In this document: positions 7,399 through 15,849 of the stretch, in pieces
Position numbering within the stretch: the first letter of the stretch is position 1
Layout: every line of letters starts with the position of its first letter
Assembly: GCF_027270315.1 (NCBI RefSeq)
Contig: NZ_CP114413.1
Span: forward strand, 4,898,001 to 4,962,000
DNA length: 64,000 nucleotides
Source of the DNA: Streptomyces cinnabarinus
Lineage (GTDB): Bacteria > Actinomycetota > Actinomycetes > Streptomycetales > Streptomycetaceae
Direction: 5' to 3'
Translations under genes and position numbers: made by a program
Notes under the pieces: model-generated
What the model was told of the DNA's origin: nothing
Database searches by the model: none
Seen by the model: the letters and a program-made list of their open reading frames with translations, nothing else

Positions 7399-9501
7399 AT
7401 GGCGGCTGGTGGATCGGCATCGCGGCGGGCGCAGGAGGCGCGGCGGCAGGAGCGGCTACTCAGGGAGCAGTGGCAGACGGCTCGGCAGCAAGCACGCCGT
7501 TGGGAAGCCGCCAGCGAGGGCGAACGACGCGTCGTCGCTCAGCTGTTGGTTCTGACGGCGCGCGGGTGGCGATTACTGGTAGACCGTAGGTGGCCGGGAA
7601 CGCGGGCGTCCAACGTGGACATGCTATTGGTCGGTCCTGGCGGTGTGTTCGTTCTCGACGTCAAGAACTGGCGTTCCATGCCAGAGACTTCGGAGGGGAA
7701 GCTCCGCGCCGGTGGCGAGCCCCGCGATGAGCACGCGGCCAAGCTCCTGGCCGTGACGAAGGCGGCCGAGTCGGCGGTGGAGTCCCTGGGAATGTCCCCG
7801 GTCGCCGTCCAACCTGTCATGGTTTTCGCGGGGCACCGAATAGATGCCGGGCTGGGCAGGATCCGGCTACTGGGGGAGCATGAGGTCGGGCCGGCCCTGC
7901 TGTCGGAACGCAGTCGACTTCGAGCCGAATCCGTACGTGCCATCGCCGACCATCTGGAGCGGGTCTTCCCCGAGTACGAGGGATCGTCGGTCACGCAGGC
8001 AGCACCGCCCCTGCCTCAGGTGCAGCCCCAAGAAGAGCTGTCCGACGGCCTGTTCGATCTCGACGGACTGCGTGAGGCGGCTCTGGAGGAAGCGCTGCAG
8101 GCCCCGATCGAACAGTGGATGACCTTCCTCCACCCCGATCAGGTAGCTCTGGTCCGCCGCAACTGGGCCGGCCCTGCACGGATCAGCGGCCCAGCAGGCA
8201 CTGGCAAGACCGTCGTCGGCCTGCACCGCGCGGCGCACCTTGCTCAGCGCACCACTGGCCGGCTCTTGTATGTCACCTTCGCCAACAACCTTCCGCGGGT
8301 GCAGGCGACCTTTCTCAGGACTATGTCTCCCGCCGTGGCCGACAGGGTCGACTTCCGAAGTCTGCACTCCTGGGCCCAGGAGTACCTGCACAAAACCGGT
8401 GTCCCCGTCCGGTTGCATGGAGACAAGGCTCAGACGGCATTCAGCCTCGCCTGGAAGCACGTCGGCCGTGACAGCTGCCTGATCGAGATCGACCCGGCCC
8501 CGGGATACTGGAAGGAGGAGATCGACCACGTCATCAAGGGTCGTGGCATCACGTCCTTCGAGGAGTACGCCACGGTGCCCCGCCGTCGCCGTCGCGCGAG
8601 TTTGCGGCGTCCACATCGGCAGGCCGTCTGGGCACTGTACGAGGCGTACGAAGCGCTCCGCATCGAGCGCGGCGTGCACGACTTCAACGACGTGCTCTCC
8701 CTGGCCCTGGTGGAAGCACGGCGCGACTCGGCACAACACCGCTATGCGGGAGTGATCGTCGACGAGGTCCAAGACCTGACCTTGGTCGGAGTACGGCTCC
8801 TGCACGCGCTCGTCGGCGACACGCCCAACGGACTGCTGCTGGTCGGCGACGGCCAGCAGGCCGTCTACCCCGGCGGTTTTCGCCTGTCCGACGCGGGCAT
8901 CGACATCCGCGGCGACCGCGGGCAAGTGCTGCGCACCAACTACCGCAACAGCAAGGAGATCCTCGACACCGCGCTCGCGGTCGTCGCCGAGGACACTTTC
9001 GAGGACATCGACGGGCTCCGGACCCCAGGCCGCAGAGATGTCGATCTCACGTATCACGACGGCAACGTGATCCGCGTGTCGAAGCCGACATCGGTTGAGC
9101 ACGACCAAGCCCTCCTGGAAGCCCTGCGTGACCTGCCGCCCGGTGCCAGAGCCGACACCGCGGTGCTGTGCGCGTCCATGCGCGCCATCGGCCACTACCA
9201 GAGGCTCCTCGAACGGGCGGGCATCTCCGTATGCCTGCTGGAGCACTACGACGGCCGCCCCGTCGACGCCGTCAAACTCGGTAGCTACCGCCGGGCCAAG
9301 GGCCTGGAGTTCAAGCGCGTCTACCTGCCCGAACACGACGCGACCTTGCTGGGCGGCTCCCCCACATCACCCGATGAGGAGGTCTCGGAAACCGAACGCG
9401 AGCGCAACGATCTGGCTCGCAGCCAGCTCTTCGTGGCCATGACCCGAGCGCGTGACGTGCTGTGGCTGGGGAGTGTGAACCGGCGCATCCCGCTCGCATG
9501 A
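7399..9501 (+). CDS. NERD-domain nuclease/SF1 (UvrD-like) helicase
   Basis: A 700-residue protein. Residues ~40-180 form a NERD domain, a PD-(D/E)XK-type nuclease fold (Asp74 in SNVDMLLVG, Asp87-x-Lys89 in FVLDVKNW). Residues ~255-700 are an SF1 helicase: Walker A GPAGTGKT (264-271), Walker B DEVQD (455-459), motif III LLVGDGQQAVYPG, motif IV region LRTNYRNSKEI, motif V RRAKGLEFKRVYL and motif VI FVAMTRARDVLWLG. NERD-helicase proteins are common in defence islands and DNA repair. ATG 7399 was chosen for its GAGGGAG ribosome binding site and nearby promoter. Leu59 is a TTA codon, so translation should need bldA tRNA. GC looks lower than in flanking core genes, suggesting transfer. It is followed at 140 nt by the restriction-modification gene. 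Confidence 0.85.
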   Translation: MAAGGSASRRAQEARRQERLLREQWQTARQQARRWEAASEGERRVVAQLLVLTARGWRLLVDRRWPGTRASNVDMLLVGPGGVFVLDVKNWRSMPETSEGKLRAGGEPRDEHAAKLLAVTKAAESAVESLGMSPVAVQPVMVFAGHRIDAGLGRIRLLGEHEVGPALLSERSRLRAESVRAIADHLERVFPEYEGSSVTQAAPPLPQVQPQEELSDGLFDLDGLREAALEEALQAPIEQWMTFLHPDQVALVRRNWAGPARISGPAGTGKTVVGLHRAAHLAQRTTGRLLYVTFANNLPRVQATFLRTMSPAVADRVDFRSLHSWAQEYLHKTGVPVRLHGDKAQTAFSLAWKHVGRDSCLIEIDPAPGYWKEEIDHVIKGRGITSFEEYATVPRRRRRASLRRPHRQAVWALYEAYEALRIERGVHDFNDVLSLALVEARRDSAQHRYAGVIVDEVQDLTLVGVRLLHALVGDTPNGLLLVGDGQQAVYPGGFRLSDAGIDIRGDRGQVLRTNYRNSKEILDTALAVVAEDTFEDIDGLRTPGRRDVDLTYHDGNVIRVSKPTSVEHDQALLEALRDLPPGARADTAVLCASMRAIGHYQRLLERAGISVCLLEHYDGRPVDAVKLGSYRRAKGLEFKRVYLPEHDATLLGGSPTSPDEEVSETERERNDLARSQLFVAMTRARDVLWLGSVNRRIPLA

Positions 9502-9641
9502 TGCCCACTTCACAATCTGCTGTGTGCTCTTTACATTCGGTAAGAGCGTGATGCCGGGGATGGGGCCCCGCGTTGACGAGTGCAGGGTGCGGCCGTGAGG
9601 TTCGCACAACCCAATGGCCGCCCTCACCGCGAGGGGGCGGC

Positions 9642-12600
9642 ATGGCGGCACGAGCAGATCAACGAGGTACCTACGAAGAATCCGTGCAGGCGGCCGTATC
9701 CGCCTTCGGGGCCGAGGTCACCCCGAAGCTAAAGGGCGGTGGGTGGCAGGAGGACCAACTCCGTGGCCCGCTGGAGACCCTGGTCCGGGCTGTCGGAGCA
9801 CGTTTGGGGTTCACCATCACCCTGGCCGGTGAGGTCCCACTCGTGGACCTGCGGGCGAGGCCCGACTACGCGGTGTCGGTAGACGGAGCGCTCATCGGCT
9901 ACATCGAGTTGAAGAGGCCCGGGCGCGGGGCGGACCCCGCCCTCTTCACCGGAGACAGCGCCGCCCAATGGGAGAAGCTCTGTCTGCTTCCCAATGTTCT
10001 TTACTGCGACGGGAACGAGTTCGGGCTGTACCGGAGTGGCCGACTCGTCGGGCCAATGGCCCGGATGAAGGGCTCAGTCCTCACGTCCGGGGCCCGGCTC
10101 ACCCCCGACGGAGGTGCTCTTGCCCGGGTACTTCAAGACTTTCTCACTTGGCAGCCGAAGCCACCTCGAACCACCATGCAGTTGGTTCGGTCTGTCGCCG
10201 GCCTGTGTCGTCTGCTCTGCGACGAGGTGGCCGAGTCGATGGTCCAGGAGAAGGCTGACAGACGCCGCCGAGTTTTCACGGAGATCGCCGAAGAGTGGCG
10301 ACGACTGCTGTTCCCCGAGACAACCGATGACGAGTTCGTCGAACAGTTCGGCCAGACAGTGGTGTTCGCCCTTCTGCTGGCCCGGGTCGAAGGCATCGCA
10401 TTCGAGGGCGAGTCGGTACACGCCATAGCCGCGAAACTGGGCAAGCGGCACTCGCTGATGGGCAAGGCCCTCGATGTCCTCACTGAAGAGTCGGCGACCG
10501 GCGACCTGTCCACCACGCTGGACACGCTGCTGCGGGTGGTGGGAGTCGTCGATTGGAGCCGACTCGACGACGGCTCCGGAGACTCCTACCTCCTCCTGTA
10601 CGAGGACTTCCTACAGATCTACGACCGTGAACTGCGCGTACGCACTGGCTCCTACTACACGCCGCACGGTGTGGTCGAGGCGATGGTCCGCCTGACCGAG
10701 GCGATTTTGAAGAGGGCCTTCCGCATCGAGACCGGGTTTGCGTCATCGGAAGTCGTCGTCGTTGACCCCGCCATGGGAACGGGCACGTTCTTGCTGTCGA
10801 TCCTCAGACGGGCTGCCGACACCATCACCGAGGAAGAAGGGCCCGGCGCGCTGGGTCCCCGGCTCCGGCAGATGGTTGGTCAGCGGCTCATTGGCTTCGA
10901 ACGACAGATCGGCCCTTACGCCGTGGCGGATCTGCGGATGCACGCACTGCTGAAGGACTACGGATCCGCTGCTCCGAGACAGGGATTACGCCTGCTCGTA
11001 GCTGACACGCTCGACAACCCGAGGGCCGAGTTCAACTGGATCCCCCACACCTATCGCCCGCTCGCGGAATCCCGTCGGCAAGCCAACAAAGTCAAGCGGG
11101 ACGAGCGCGTGATGGTGGTCATAGGAAACCCACCCCACGATGCGGTCACCCGAGGTGCGGGAAAATGGATCGAGACGGGTGATCCGAACGTCGGCGAGGA
11201 TCCACCGCTGGACGACTTCCGGTTGCCGGGCAACGGCACGTACGAGTCGAAACTGTCGAACCTGCACGTCTTCTTCTGGCGGTGGGGTTCCTGGAAGGTC
11301 TTCGACGCCCACGATGACGCACCGTTCGGTGTGGTTGCTTACATCACGCCGAAAGCCTGGCTGAAGAGTCGCGCGTTCGCTGGCATGCGCCGCTATCTGC
11401 GGAAATCGGCAGATGAAGGCTGGGTCATCGATCTTTCCCCCGAAGGTCAACGATCTGCCGTGGCGAACCGCCTCTTCCCGGATGTCGCCCAAGAGCTCTG
11501 CATCGCGGTATTCGTGCGTCGACGAGACGACCACCGTGAGGACGGTGCTCTCGTGCACCATCTGAAAGTGCACGGCCATCGGGAGGACAAGACCCGGCGT
11601 TTGCTCAGCTTGACCCTCGACGACCCTGAGTGGCGCGACTGCGCGAGCGGAGACACAGACCCCTTCCTTCCGGAAGGAGATGACTCATGGATGAGCGCTC
11701 CCCTGCTCAGAGACCTGATGCCATGGTCTTCGCGTGGAGTGACTCCCGGCCGCGTATGGGTCTACGCACCGGACGAGGCGACGCTCCGCAAGCGATGGCG
11801 TATTTTCCTGGGCGCCGACGCGACCGAGCGCAGAAAACTCTTCGGAGAGTCCAGGGACCGTACGATCGACAGCCGAGTGACGCCTCTCGCCGGAACGACC
11901 GGCTATGACGCAACTCCGTTACGACAGGAGAGGCGACCGCAGCCCGATCCCGTCCAGATTGGGTACCGCTCCTTCGACCGCCAGTTGATCCTGCCGGATC
12001 ACCGGCTCATGGTGGTTGCCCGGCCAGACCTCTGGCGGGTGCGGGGACATCAACAGGTGTTCACCGTGGAGCAGAACGCTCATCCTGTCGTTAACGGACC
12101 GGCCCTCGTGTTCAGCGCGTTGATCCCTGACATGCACTACTTCAACGGGCGTAGTGGTTGTGTCCGGCCGCTCTATCGCGATGCGCGGGGCGGATCTCCC
12201 AACATCGCCCCCCTCCTGCTCGACGTGCTCACACGACGGCTCGCCACGAAGGTCACGTCCGAGGACTTCCTGGCCTACATCGCCGCGGTGGTCTCCCATC
12301 CCGCCTACACGGAGCGCTTCCGCGACAACCTCGAGGACCCCGGCGTCCGGATACCACTGACCGGAGACGTTCGTCTGTGGGACCGGGCGATTCGAACAGG
12401 CCGCCGCGTGTTATGGCTGCATACATACGGAGACCGCTTCTCGGACCGAGCAGAAGGACGCACGCGCGAGATGCTGCGACTGCCCTCCAATCGCCCTCGC
12501 TGTGTTGTGGAGATACCGGATACAGAGGAAGGAATGCCGCAGGCCCTCCGATATGAGCCGGACGAGCAGAGGCTGTGGATCGGTTCGGGATGCATCGCTC

Positions 12601-12947
12601 CCGTGCCGCCGTCCACAAGGGAGTACCAGGTCTCCGGCATGAACGTCTTGGACAAGTGGTTCGGCTATCGCCGGAAGAAGCCTGCGGGCAAGCGTCGCCT
12701 GGAACTCGACCATGTGGTGGCCCGTCGTTGGTCCCCCGACTGGACAAGCGAGTTGCTGACGCTGCTCAACATCCTTGGCCTCTTGGTCCAGGAGGAACCG
12801 GCTCAGCGGGAACTGCTGGAAGGCGTCTGTTCCGGCCCTCTCGTCTCCATAAGGGACCTGGCGGAGGACGGCGTTCTCCCGGTGCCACGGCATGCACTCA
12901 AGCCCGTCGCACCCGCCGCTGGGCGAGACGCAATGCCGGGGACGTGA
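9642..12947 (+). CDS. Type ISP-like restriction-modification enzyme (PD-ExK nuclease + N6-adenine methyltransferase)
   Basis: A 1101-residue single-chain enzyme. The N-terminus carries a nuclease motif, Asp75 in RPDYAV and Glu89-x-Lys91 in IELKRPG. A helical linker leads to a gamma-class N6-methyltransferase: FxGxG-equivalent DPAMGTGTF (375-383) and catalytic motif IV NPPH (496-499), where NPPY/F is usual. The C-terminal half resembles the type ISP specificity domain. It lacks the SF2 helicase block found in full type ISP enzymes such as LlaBIII, placing it nearer type IIG/helicase-less ISP forms. ATG 9642 follows GAGGGGGCGG directly; an in-frame ATG at 9573 is less likely. Three TTA codons occur (449, 760, 924). 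The gap before it contains an imperfect inverted repeat (9527-9546). Likely phage defence; methylation-only or restriction activity is undetermined. Confidence 0.85.
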   Translation: MAARADQRGTYEESVQAAVSAFGAEVTPKLKGGGWQEDQLRGPLETLVRAVGARLGFTITLAGEVPLVDLRARPDYAVSVDGALIGYIELKRPGRGADPALFTGDSAAQWEKLCLLPNVLYCDGNEFGLYRSGRLVGPMARMKGSVLTSGARLTPDGGALARVLQDFLTWQPKPPRTTMQLVRSVAGLCRLLCDEVAESMVQEKADRRRRVFTEIAEEWRRLLFPETTDDEFVEQFGQTVVFALLLARVEGIAFEGESVHAIAAKLGKRHSLMGKALDVLTEESATGDLSTTLDTLLRVVGVVDWSRLDDGSGDSYLLLYEDFLQIYDRELRVRTGSYYTPHGVVEAMVRLTEAILKRAFRIETGFASSEVVVVDPAMGTGTFLLSILRRAADTITEEEGPGALGPRLRQMVGQRLIGFERQIGPYAVADLRMHALLKDYGSAAPRQGLRLLVADTLDNPRAEFNWIPHTYRPLAESRRQANKVKRDERVMVVIGNPPHDAVTRGAGKWIETGDPNVGEDPPLDDFRLPGNGTYESKLSNLHVFFWRWGSWKVFDAHDDAPFGVVAYITPKAWLKSRAFAGMRRYLRKSADEGWVIDLSPEGQRSAVANRLFPDVAQELCIAVFVRRRDDHREDGALVHHLKVHGHREDKTRRLLSLTLDDPEWRDCASGDTDPFLPEGDDSWMSAPLLRDLMPWSSRGVTPGRVWVYAPDEATLRKRWRIFLGADATERRKLFGESRDRTIDSRVTPLAGTTGYDATPLRQERRPQPDPVQIGYRSFDRQLILPDHRLMVVARPDLWRVRGHQQVFTVEQNAHPVVNGPALVFSALIPDMHYFNGRSGCVRPLYRDARGGSPNIAPLLLDVLTRRLATKVTSEDFLAYIAAVVSHPAYTERFRDNLEDPGVRIPLTGDVRLWDRAIRTGRRVLWLHTYGDRFSDRAEGRTREMLRLPSNRPRCVVEIPDTEEGMPQALRYEPDEQRLWIGSGCIAPVPPSTREYQVSGMNVLDKWFGYRRKKPAGKRRLELDHVVARRWSPDWTSELLTLLNILGLLVQEEPAQRELLEGVCSGPLVSIRDLAEDGVLPVPRHALKPVAPAAGRDAMPGT

Positions 12948-13037
12948 TGCCCCACGGCGAGCCTGACCGTCGGTACCTGCTGAGTGATGTCCAAAGATCT
13001 TCCCCGGACTTCCCCCAAGGGATCCTCAGAAACCACT

Positions 13038-13072
13038 CAGGGACCCGACCCGCACTGCGGATCAGGCCCCTG
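13038..13072 (-). terminator. Hairpin terminator downstream of tRNA-Pro
   Basis: On the minus strand CAGGG-CC-GATCCGC / GCGGGTC-GG-CCCTG forms a long stem with an AGT loop, starting 17 nt after the tRNA 3' end. It could also end transcription from the restriction-modification gene on the plus strand. Confidence 0.65.
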
Positions 13073-13089
13073 AACTGGTGTTTCGGCTG

Positions 13090-13163
13090 TCGGGGTGGCG
13101 GGATTTGAACCCACGACCTCTTCGTCCCGAACGAAGCGCGCTGCCAAGCTGCGCTACACCCCG
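13090..13163 (-). tRNA. tRNA-Pro (anticodon CGG)
   Basis: A 74-nt tRNA with a 7-bp acceptor stem (CGGGGTG/CACCCCG, discriminator A), the D-arm AGCGCAGCTTGGCAGCGC, an anticodon stem CTTCG/CGAAG around loop TTCGGGA, and a T-arm with GTTCAAATC. The anticodon is CGG. CCA is not encoded. Its 3' end faces the accessory genes at 6.9-12.9 kb. tRNA-Pro is a known integration site for Streptomyces elements such as pSAM2, but no repeated copy of the tRNA 3' end was found in the window. Confidence 0.95.
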
Positions 13164-13197
13164 ATTGTCCCCGCTCGTCGCGGTGACGTCGTTTACT

Positions 13198-13995
13198 TTA
13201 GCCCACCGGTGGCTGGAGACGAAATCCGGTTTTGGCGCGGTGGTGGGCGCGGTGGCGGACGGGGTTGGGGCGGGTGTGGTCGATGGCCACGAGGAGGACG
13301 GCGAGGGCGTAGATGGAGAGGCCGAGGAGGAGGGCGTTGGCCAGGACGGACTTGTAGCCGTGCGCGTCCACGTCCAGGAAGGGGTAGAGGTAGCGGGCCG
13401 GCCCGCCGGGTGCCAGCAGTTCCGCTCGGGTGAGGCAGAAGGCCAGGTAGGCCAGGGGGTACAGGAGCCAGCCCGCCGCCTGGCGCAGGTGCAGGGCGCC
13501 CGGTGCCGTCAGCAGGAGCCAGTCCAGGGCCGCCGCGATCGGGGTGACCGTGTGCAGGACGTGGTTCGCCACCGCGTGCCAGCCCGTCGGCGGTACGGCC
13601 TCTCCCGTCATCGAGAACGGGCTCGCCGCGTTCGCCAGCAGCAGGTGGTACACCAGGCCCGTGATCGCCACGTACAACAGGGCCGCGCCCGTCAGTGCCG
13701 ACGGCAGGGGCCTGCGGGCCGACCACGCCCTGCGAGCCGCGAACAGCATGACCAGCGCCAGCAGGATGTTGCTCTGGACCGTGAAGTAGCTGAGTACCCG
13801 CGCGGGGCTGCTGAGGACGAGTTCGATCGTCACCGCCCCGGCCGCCGCCAGGGCGATCAGCAGGCGGAACACGGCGGCCAGACGGCGGCGTACGGGATCC
13901 ACCACCGCCGTGGCGGGAACGGGCGCGGGCAGCAGCCCGGGCACGCCGGGCACGGCGGGCAGATCCGGGATGTCCCTGGGTATGGGGGCGGTCAT
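13198..13995 (-). CDS. Pr6Pr family membrane protein
   Basis: A 265-residue protein with six or seven hydrophobic segments (LLIALAAAGAVTIELVL, ILLALVMLF, AALLYVAITGLVYHLLLA, PIAAALDWLLL, WLLYPLAYLAFCL, VLANALLLGLSIYALAVLLVA). The FTVQSN, YHLLL and conserved Asp/His spacing match the Pr6Pr (FAR-17a/AIG1-like) membrane family. Function is not established. The ATG at 13995 is preceded by GTGAGGGGC; the GTG inside that sequence is an alternative start (14004). It lies downstream of the metallophosphoesterase on the same strand, beyond a tandem-repeat region, and 34 nt before tRNA-Pro. Confidence 0.8.
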   Translation of the reverse strand: MTAPIPRDIPDLPAVPGVPGLLPAPVPATAVVDPVRRRLAAVFRLLIALAAAGAVTIELVLSSPARVLSYFTVQSNILLALVMLFAARRAWSARRPLPSALTGAALLYVAITGLVYHLLLANAASPFSMTGEAVPPTGWHAVANHVLHTVTPIAAALDWLLLTAPGALHLRQAAGWLLYPLAYLAFCLTRAELLAPGGPARYLYPFLDVDAHGYKSVLANALLLGLSIYALAVLLVAIDHTRPNPVRHRAHHRAKTGFRLQPPVG

Positions 13996-14104
13996 GCCCC
14001 TCACGCTAAGCAGGGTGGATAAAAGGGGCTATCCGGGCGGGCTATTCGGGCGGCTCACTCTCCGGCTCCACCCCGTCACGCCTTTTCCGCCGGCGTCACC
14101 CCTC

Positions 14105-14264
14105 CACCGGCGCAGCACCGTCCCCCGGCGTCACACCCGCCTACCAGCGCAACACCCGTCCCCCGGCGTGACCCCTTTCCCCCGGCGTCACACCCGCCTA
14201 CCAGCGCAGCAGCCGTCCCCCGGCGTGACCCCTTTCCCCCGGCGTCACACCTTCTCCACCAGCG
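14105..14264. repeat. Tandem 57-bp repeat, about 2.5 copies
   Basis: TCCCCCGGCGTCACAC starts at 14121, 14178 and 14235, an exact 57-bp period. Flanking CACCCGCCTACCAGCGCA and GTCCCCCGGCGTGACCCC are repeated too. The array fills the gap between the Pr6Pr gene and the metallophosphoesterase and overlaps the latter's last codons. Nothing else is seen in 14005-14104. Confidence 0.85.
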
Positions 14265-15171
14265 TCAACAGCGTCACCTCCGGCGGACACGCGAACCGCA
14301 CCGGCGTGTACCGGTTCGTGCCGCAGCCCGCCGAGACGTGGAGGTATGCCGTCCGGGCCGCCGCCGTGTGGGTCGACAGCCCCTTCACCCGCTCCGTGTC
14401 CAGGTCGCAGTTGGTGACCAGGGCGCCGTAGAAGGGGATGCAGAGCTGGCCGCCGTGGGTGTGGCCGGCCAGGATCAGCGGGTAGCCGTCCGCCGCGAAG
14501 TCGTCCAGGACGCGGAGATACGGCGCGTGCACCACGCCCATCGAGAAGTCCGCCGTACCGGAGGGGCCACCCGCCACCTCGGCGTACCGGTCCCGCTTGA
14601 TGTGCGGGTCGTCCAGGCCCGTCAGCTCGACCGACATCCCGTCGACCTTCAGCGTGCCCCGCGTGTTCGTGAGGTTCAGCCAGCCCGCCGTGTCGAAGCC
14701 GTCCCGCAGGTTCTCCCAGGGGTTGTGGACCACGCCGACCGCCGGCGGGTTGCCGTTCAGGCCGTAGCGACCCTGGGCCTTCTCCAGCAGATAGCGGGCC
14801 GGGTTGCGCAGCTTGGGGCCGTAGTAGTCGTTCGAGCCGAAGACGTACGCGCCCGGGAACTCCATCAGCGGACCCAGCGCGTCCAGGACCTCCGGCACGC
14901 CCTCGGTGTCCGAGAGGTTGTCGCCCGTGTTGATCACGAAGTCGGGGCGCAGGCCCGCCAGCGAGCGCAGCCAGCGCTGCTTCTTGCGCTGTCCGCTCAC
15001 CATGTGGATGTCGGAGATCTGCAGTACGCGCAGTGGACGCATGCCGCGGGGGAGGACGGGGACCGTCACCCTCCGCAGGCGGAAGGAGCGGGCTTCGAAA
15101 CCCGCCGAGTAGAGCAGTCCGGCGGCACCAGCCGCCGCGATCCCCAGAGGTACTCCGTATCGCGCACGCAT
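14245..15171 (-). CDS. Metallophosphoesterase
   Basis: A 308-residue calcineurin-like phosphoesterase with the family motifs in order: DIH (~residue 54, LQISDIHMVSG), GDN (INTGDNLSD), GSNDYYG, and GHTHGGQ (LILAGHTHGGQLCIP), which form a two-metal site. A single N-terminal hydrophobic segment (GIAAAGAAGLLYSAGF) may anchor it in the membrane, as in YkuE/YaeI-like enzymes that act on lipid phosphates; that role is inferred. The 57-bp repeat enters its 3' end. The start has GGAGG only one base away, too close for normal use, while CACGAT lies 6 nt upstream, consistent with a leaderless transcript. Confidence 0.88.
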   Translation of the reverse strand: MRARYGVPLGIAAAGAAGLLYSAGFEARSFRLRRVTVPVLPRGMRPLRVLQISDIHMVSGQRKKQRWLRSLAGLRPDFVINTGDNLSDTEGVPEVLDALGPLMEFPGAYVFGSNDYYGPKLRNPARYLLEKAQGRYGLNGNPPAVGVVHNPWENLRDGFDTAGWLNLTNTRGTLKVDGMSVELTGLDDPHIKRDRYAEVAGGPSGTADFSMGVVHAPYLRVLDDFAADGYPLILAGHTHGGQLCIPFYGALVTNCDLDTERVKGLSTHTAAARTAYLHVSAGCGTNRYTPVRFACPPEVTLLTLVEKV

Positions 15172-15177
15172 ACCTCC

Positions 15178-15183
15178 ATCGTG
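15178..15183 (-). promoter_or_regulatory. Putative -10 element of the metallophosphoesterase gene
   Basis: CACGAT on the minus strand ends 6 nt before the ATG at 15171. The hexamer is a weak match, kept because the spacing recurs at other genes. Confidence 0.3.
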
Positions 15184-15267
15184 TCAGACCGGCCCCAACT
15201 CCCGTGCCCGGCCGCCCCTCAAGCGCCCCCACGGGAAATCGAGCGGCGCCCGGTCACACGTACCTGC

Positions 15268-15273
15268 GACAAT
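15268..15273 (+). promoter_or_regulatory. Putative -10 element for a leaderless YqeY-like transcript
   Basis: GACAAT ends 6 nt before the ATG at 15280, and no ribosome binding site lies between them. Confidence 0.4.
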
Positions 15274-15279
15274 CGCCTC

Positions 15280-15744
15280 ATGACCACGCTCAAGTCGAAG
15301 CTGCAGGATGACCTCAACGCCGCGATCAAGGGGCGCGACGAGCTCCGCTCCTCGACGCTCCGGCTGACGCTCACCGCGATCACCAAGGAGGAGGTCGCGG
15401 GCAAGGAGAAGCGCGAGCTCTCCGACGACGAGGTGCAGAAGGTGATCACCCGCGAGGCGAAGAAGCGGCGCGAGGCCGCGGAGGCGTTCGCGCAGGGCGG
15501 CCGTCCCGAGTCCGCCGAGCGGGAGAAGGCGGAGGGCGAGGTGCTCGCCGCGTACCTGCCCCAGCAGCTCAGCGACGAGGAGCTGGAGCAGATCGTCACC
15601 GCGGCCGTCGCCGAGGCCAGGGCGGCCGGCGCCGAGGGTCCGCGGGCCATGGGCGCCGTGATGAAGATCGTGAACCCGAAGGTCGCGGGCCAGGCGGAGG
15701 GCGGCCGGGTCGCCGCCGCCGTGAAGAAGCTCCTCGCGGGCTGA
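15280..15744 (+). CDS. GatB/YqeY domain protein
   Basis: A 154-residue soluble protein covering the whole YqeY family (LKSKLQDDLNAAIKGRDELRSSTLRLTLTAI ... YLPQQLSDEELEQIV ... GAVMKIVNPKVAGQAEGGRVAAAVKKLL). It is related to the C-terminal tRNA-binding domain of the GatB amidotransferase subunit, but free-standing members have no firmly known role. It is divergent from the metallophosphoesterase with a 108-nt shared promoter region and ends before a strong bidirectional hairpin. The start lacks a ribosome binding site and is probably leaderless. Confidence 0.9.
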   Translation: MTTLKSKLQDDLNAAIKGRDELRSSTLRLTLTAITKEEVAGKEKRELSDDEVQKVITREAKKRREAAEAFAQGGRPESAEREKAEGEVLAAYLPQQLSDEELEQIVTAAVAEARAAGAEGPRAMGAVMKIVNPKVAGQAEGGRVAAAVKKLLAG

Positions 15745-15771
15745 GACCGAGAACACAAGCGGACAGACGTA

Positions 15772-15829
15772 CGGCCCCTTCCCCTCCGCAGAGCCCTGGT
15801 GTCCCAGGGCCGTGGAGGGAAAGGGGCCG
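15772..15829. terminator. Strong bidirectional terminator hairpin
   Basis: A long near-perfect stem (CGGCCCCTTCCCCTCC against GGAGGGAAAGGGGCCG, with an inner AGCCCTGG/CCAGGGC) lies between the convergent YqeY-like and PBP genes. Confidence 0.85.
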
Positions 15830-15849
15830 CTGTCGTACTCGTGGGCGGC

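Noticed and set aside
9550..12942. ATGCCGGGGA repeated at ~9550 and ~12933, flanking the restriction-modification gene as a possible att or target duplication
   Set aside because: Only 10 bp, GC-rich, not bordering the whole island, and differing context; chance is sufficient.
13090..13163. A second copy of the tRNA-Pro 3' end as an integration footprint
   Set aside because: No segment of the tRNA 3' half longer than a few bases was found again between 6.8 and 13 kb, so the island origin rests on position and composition only.
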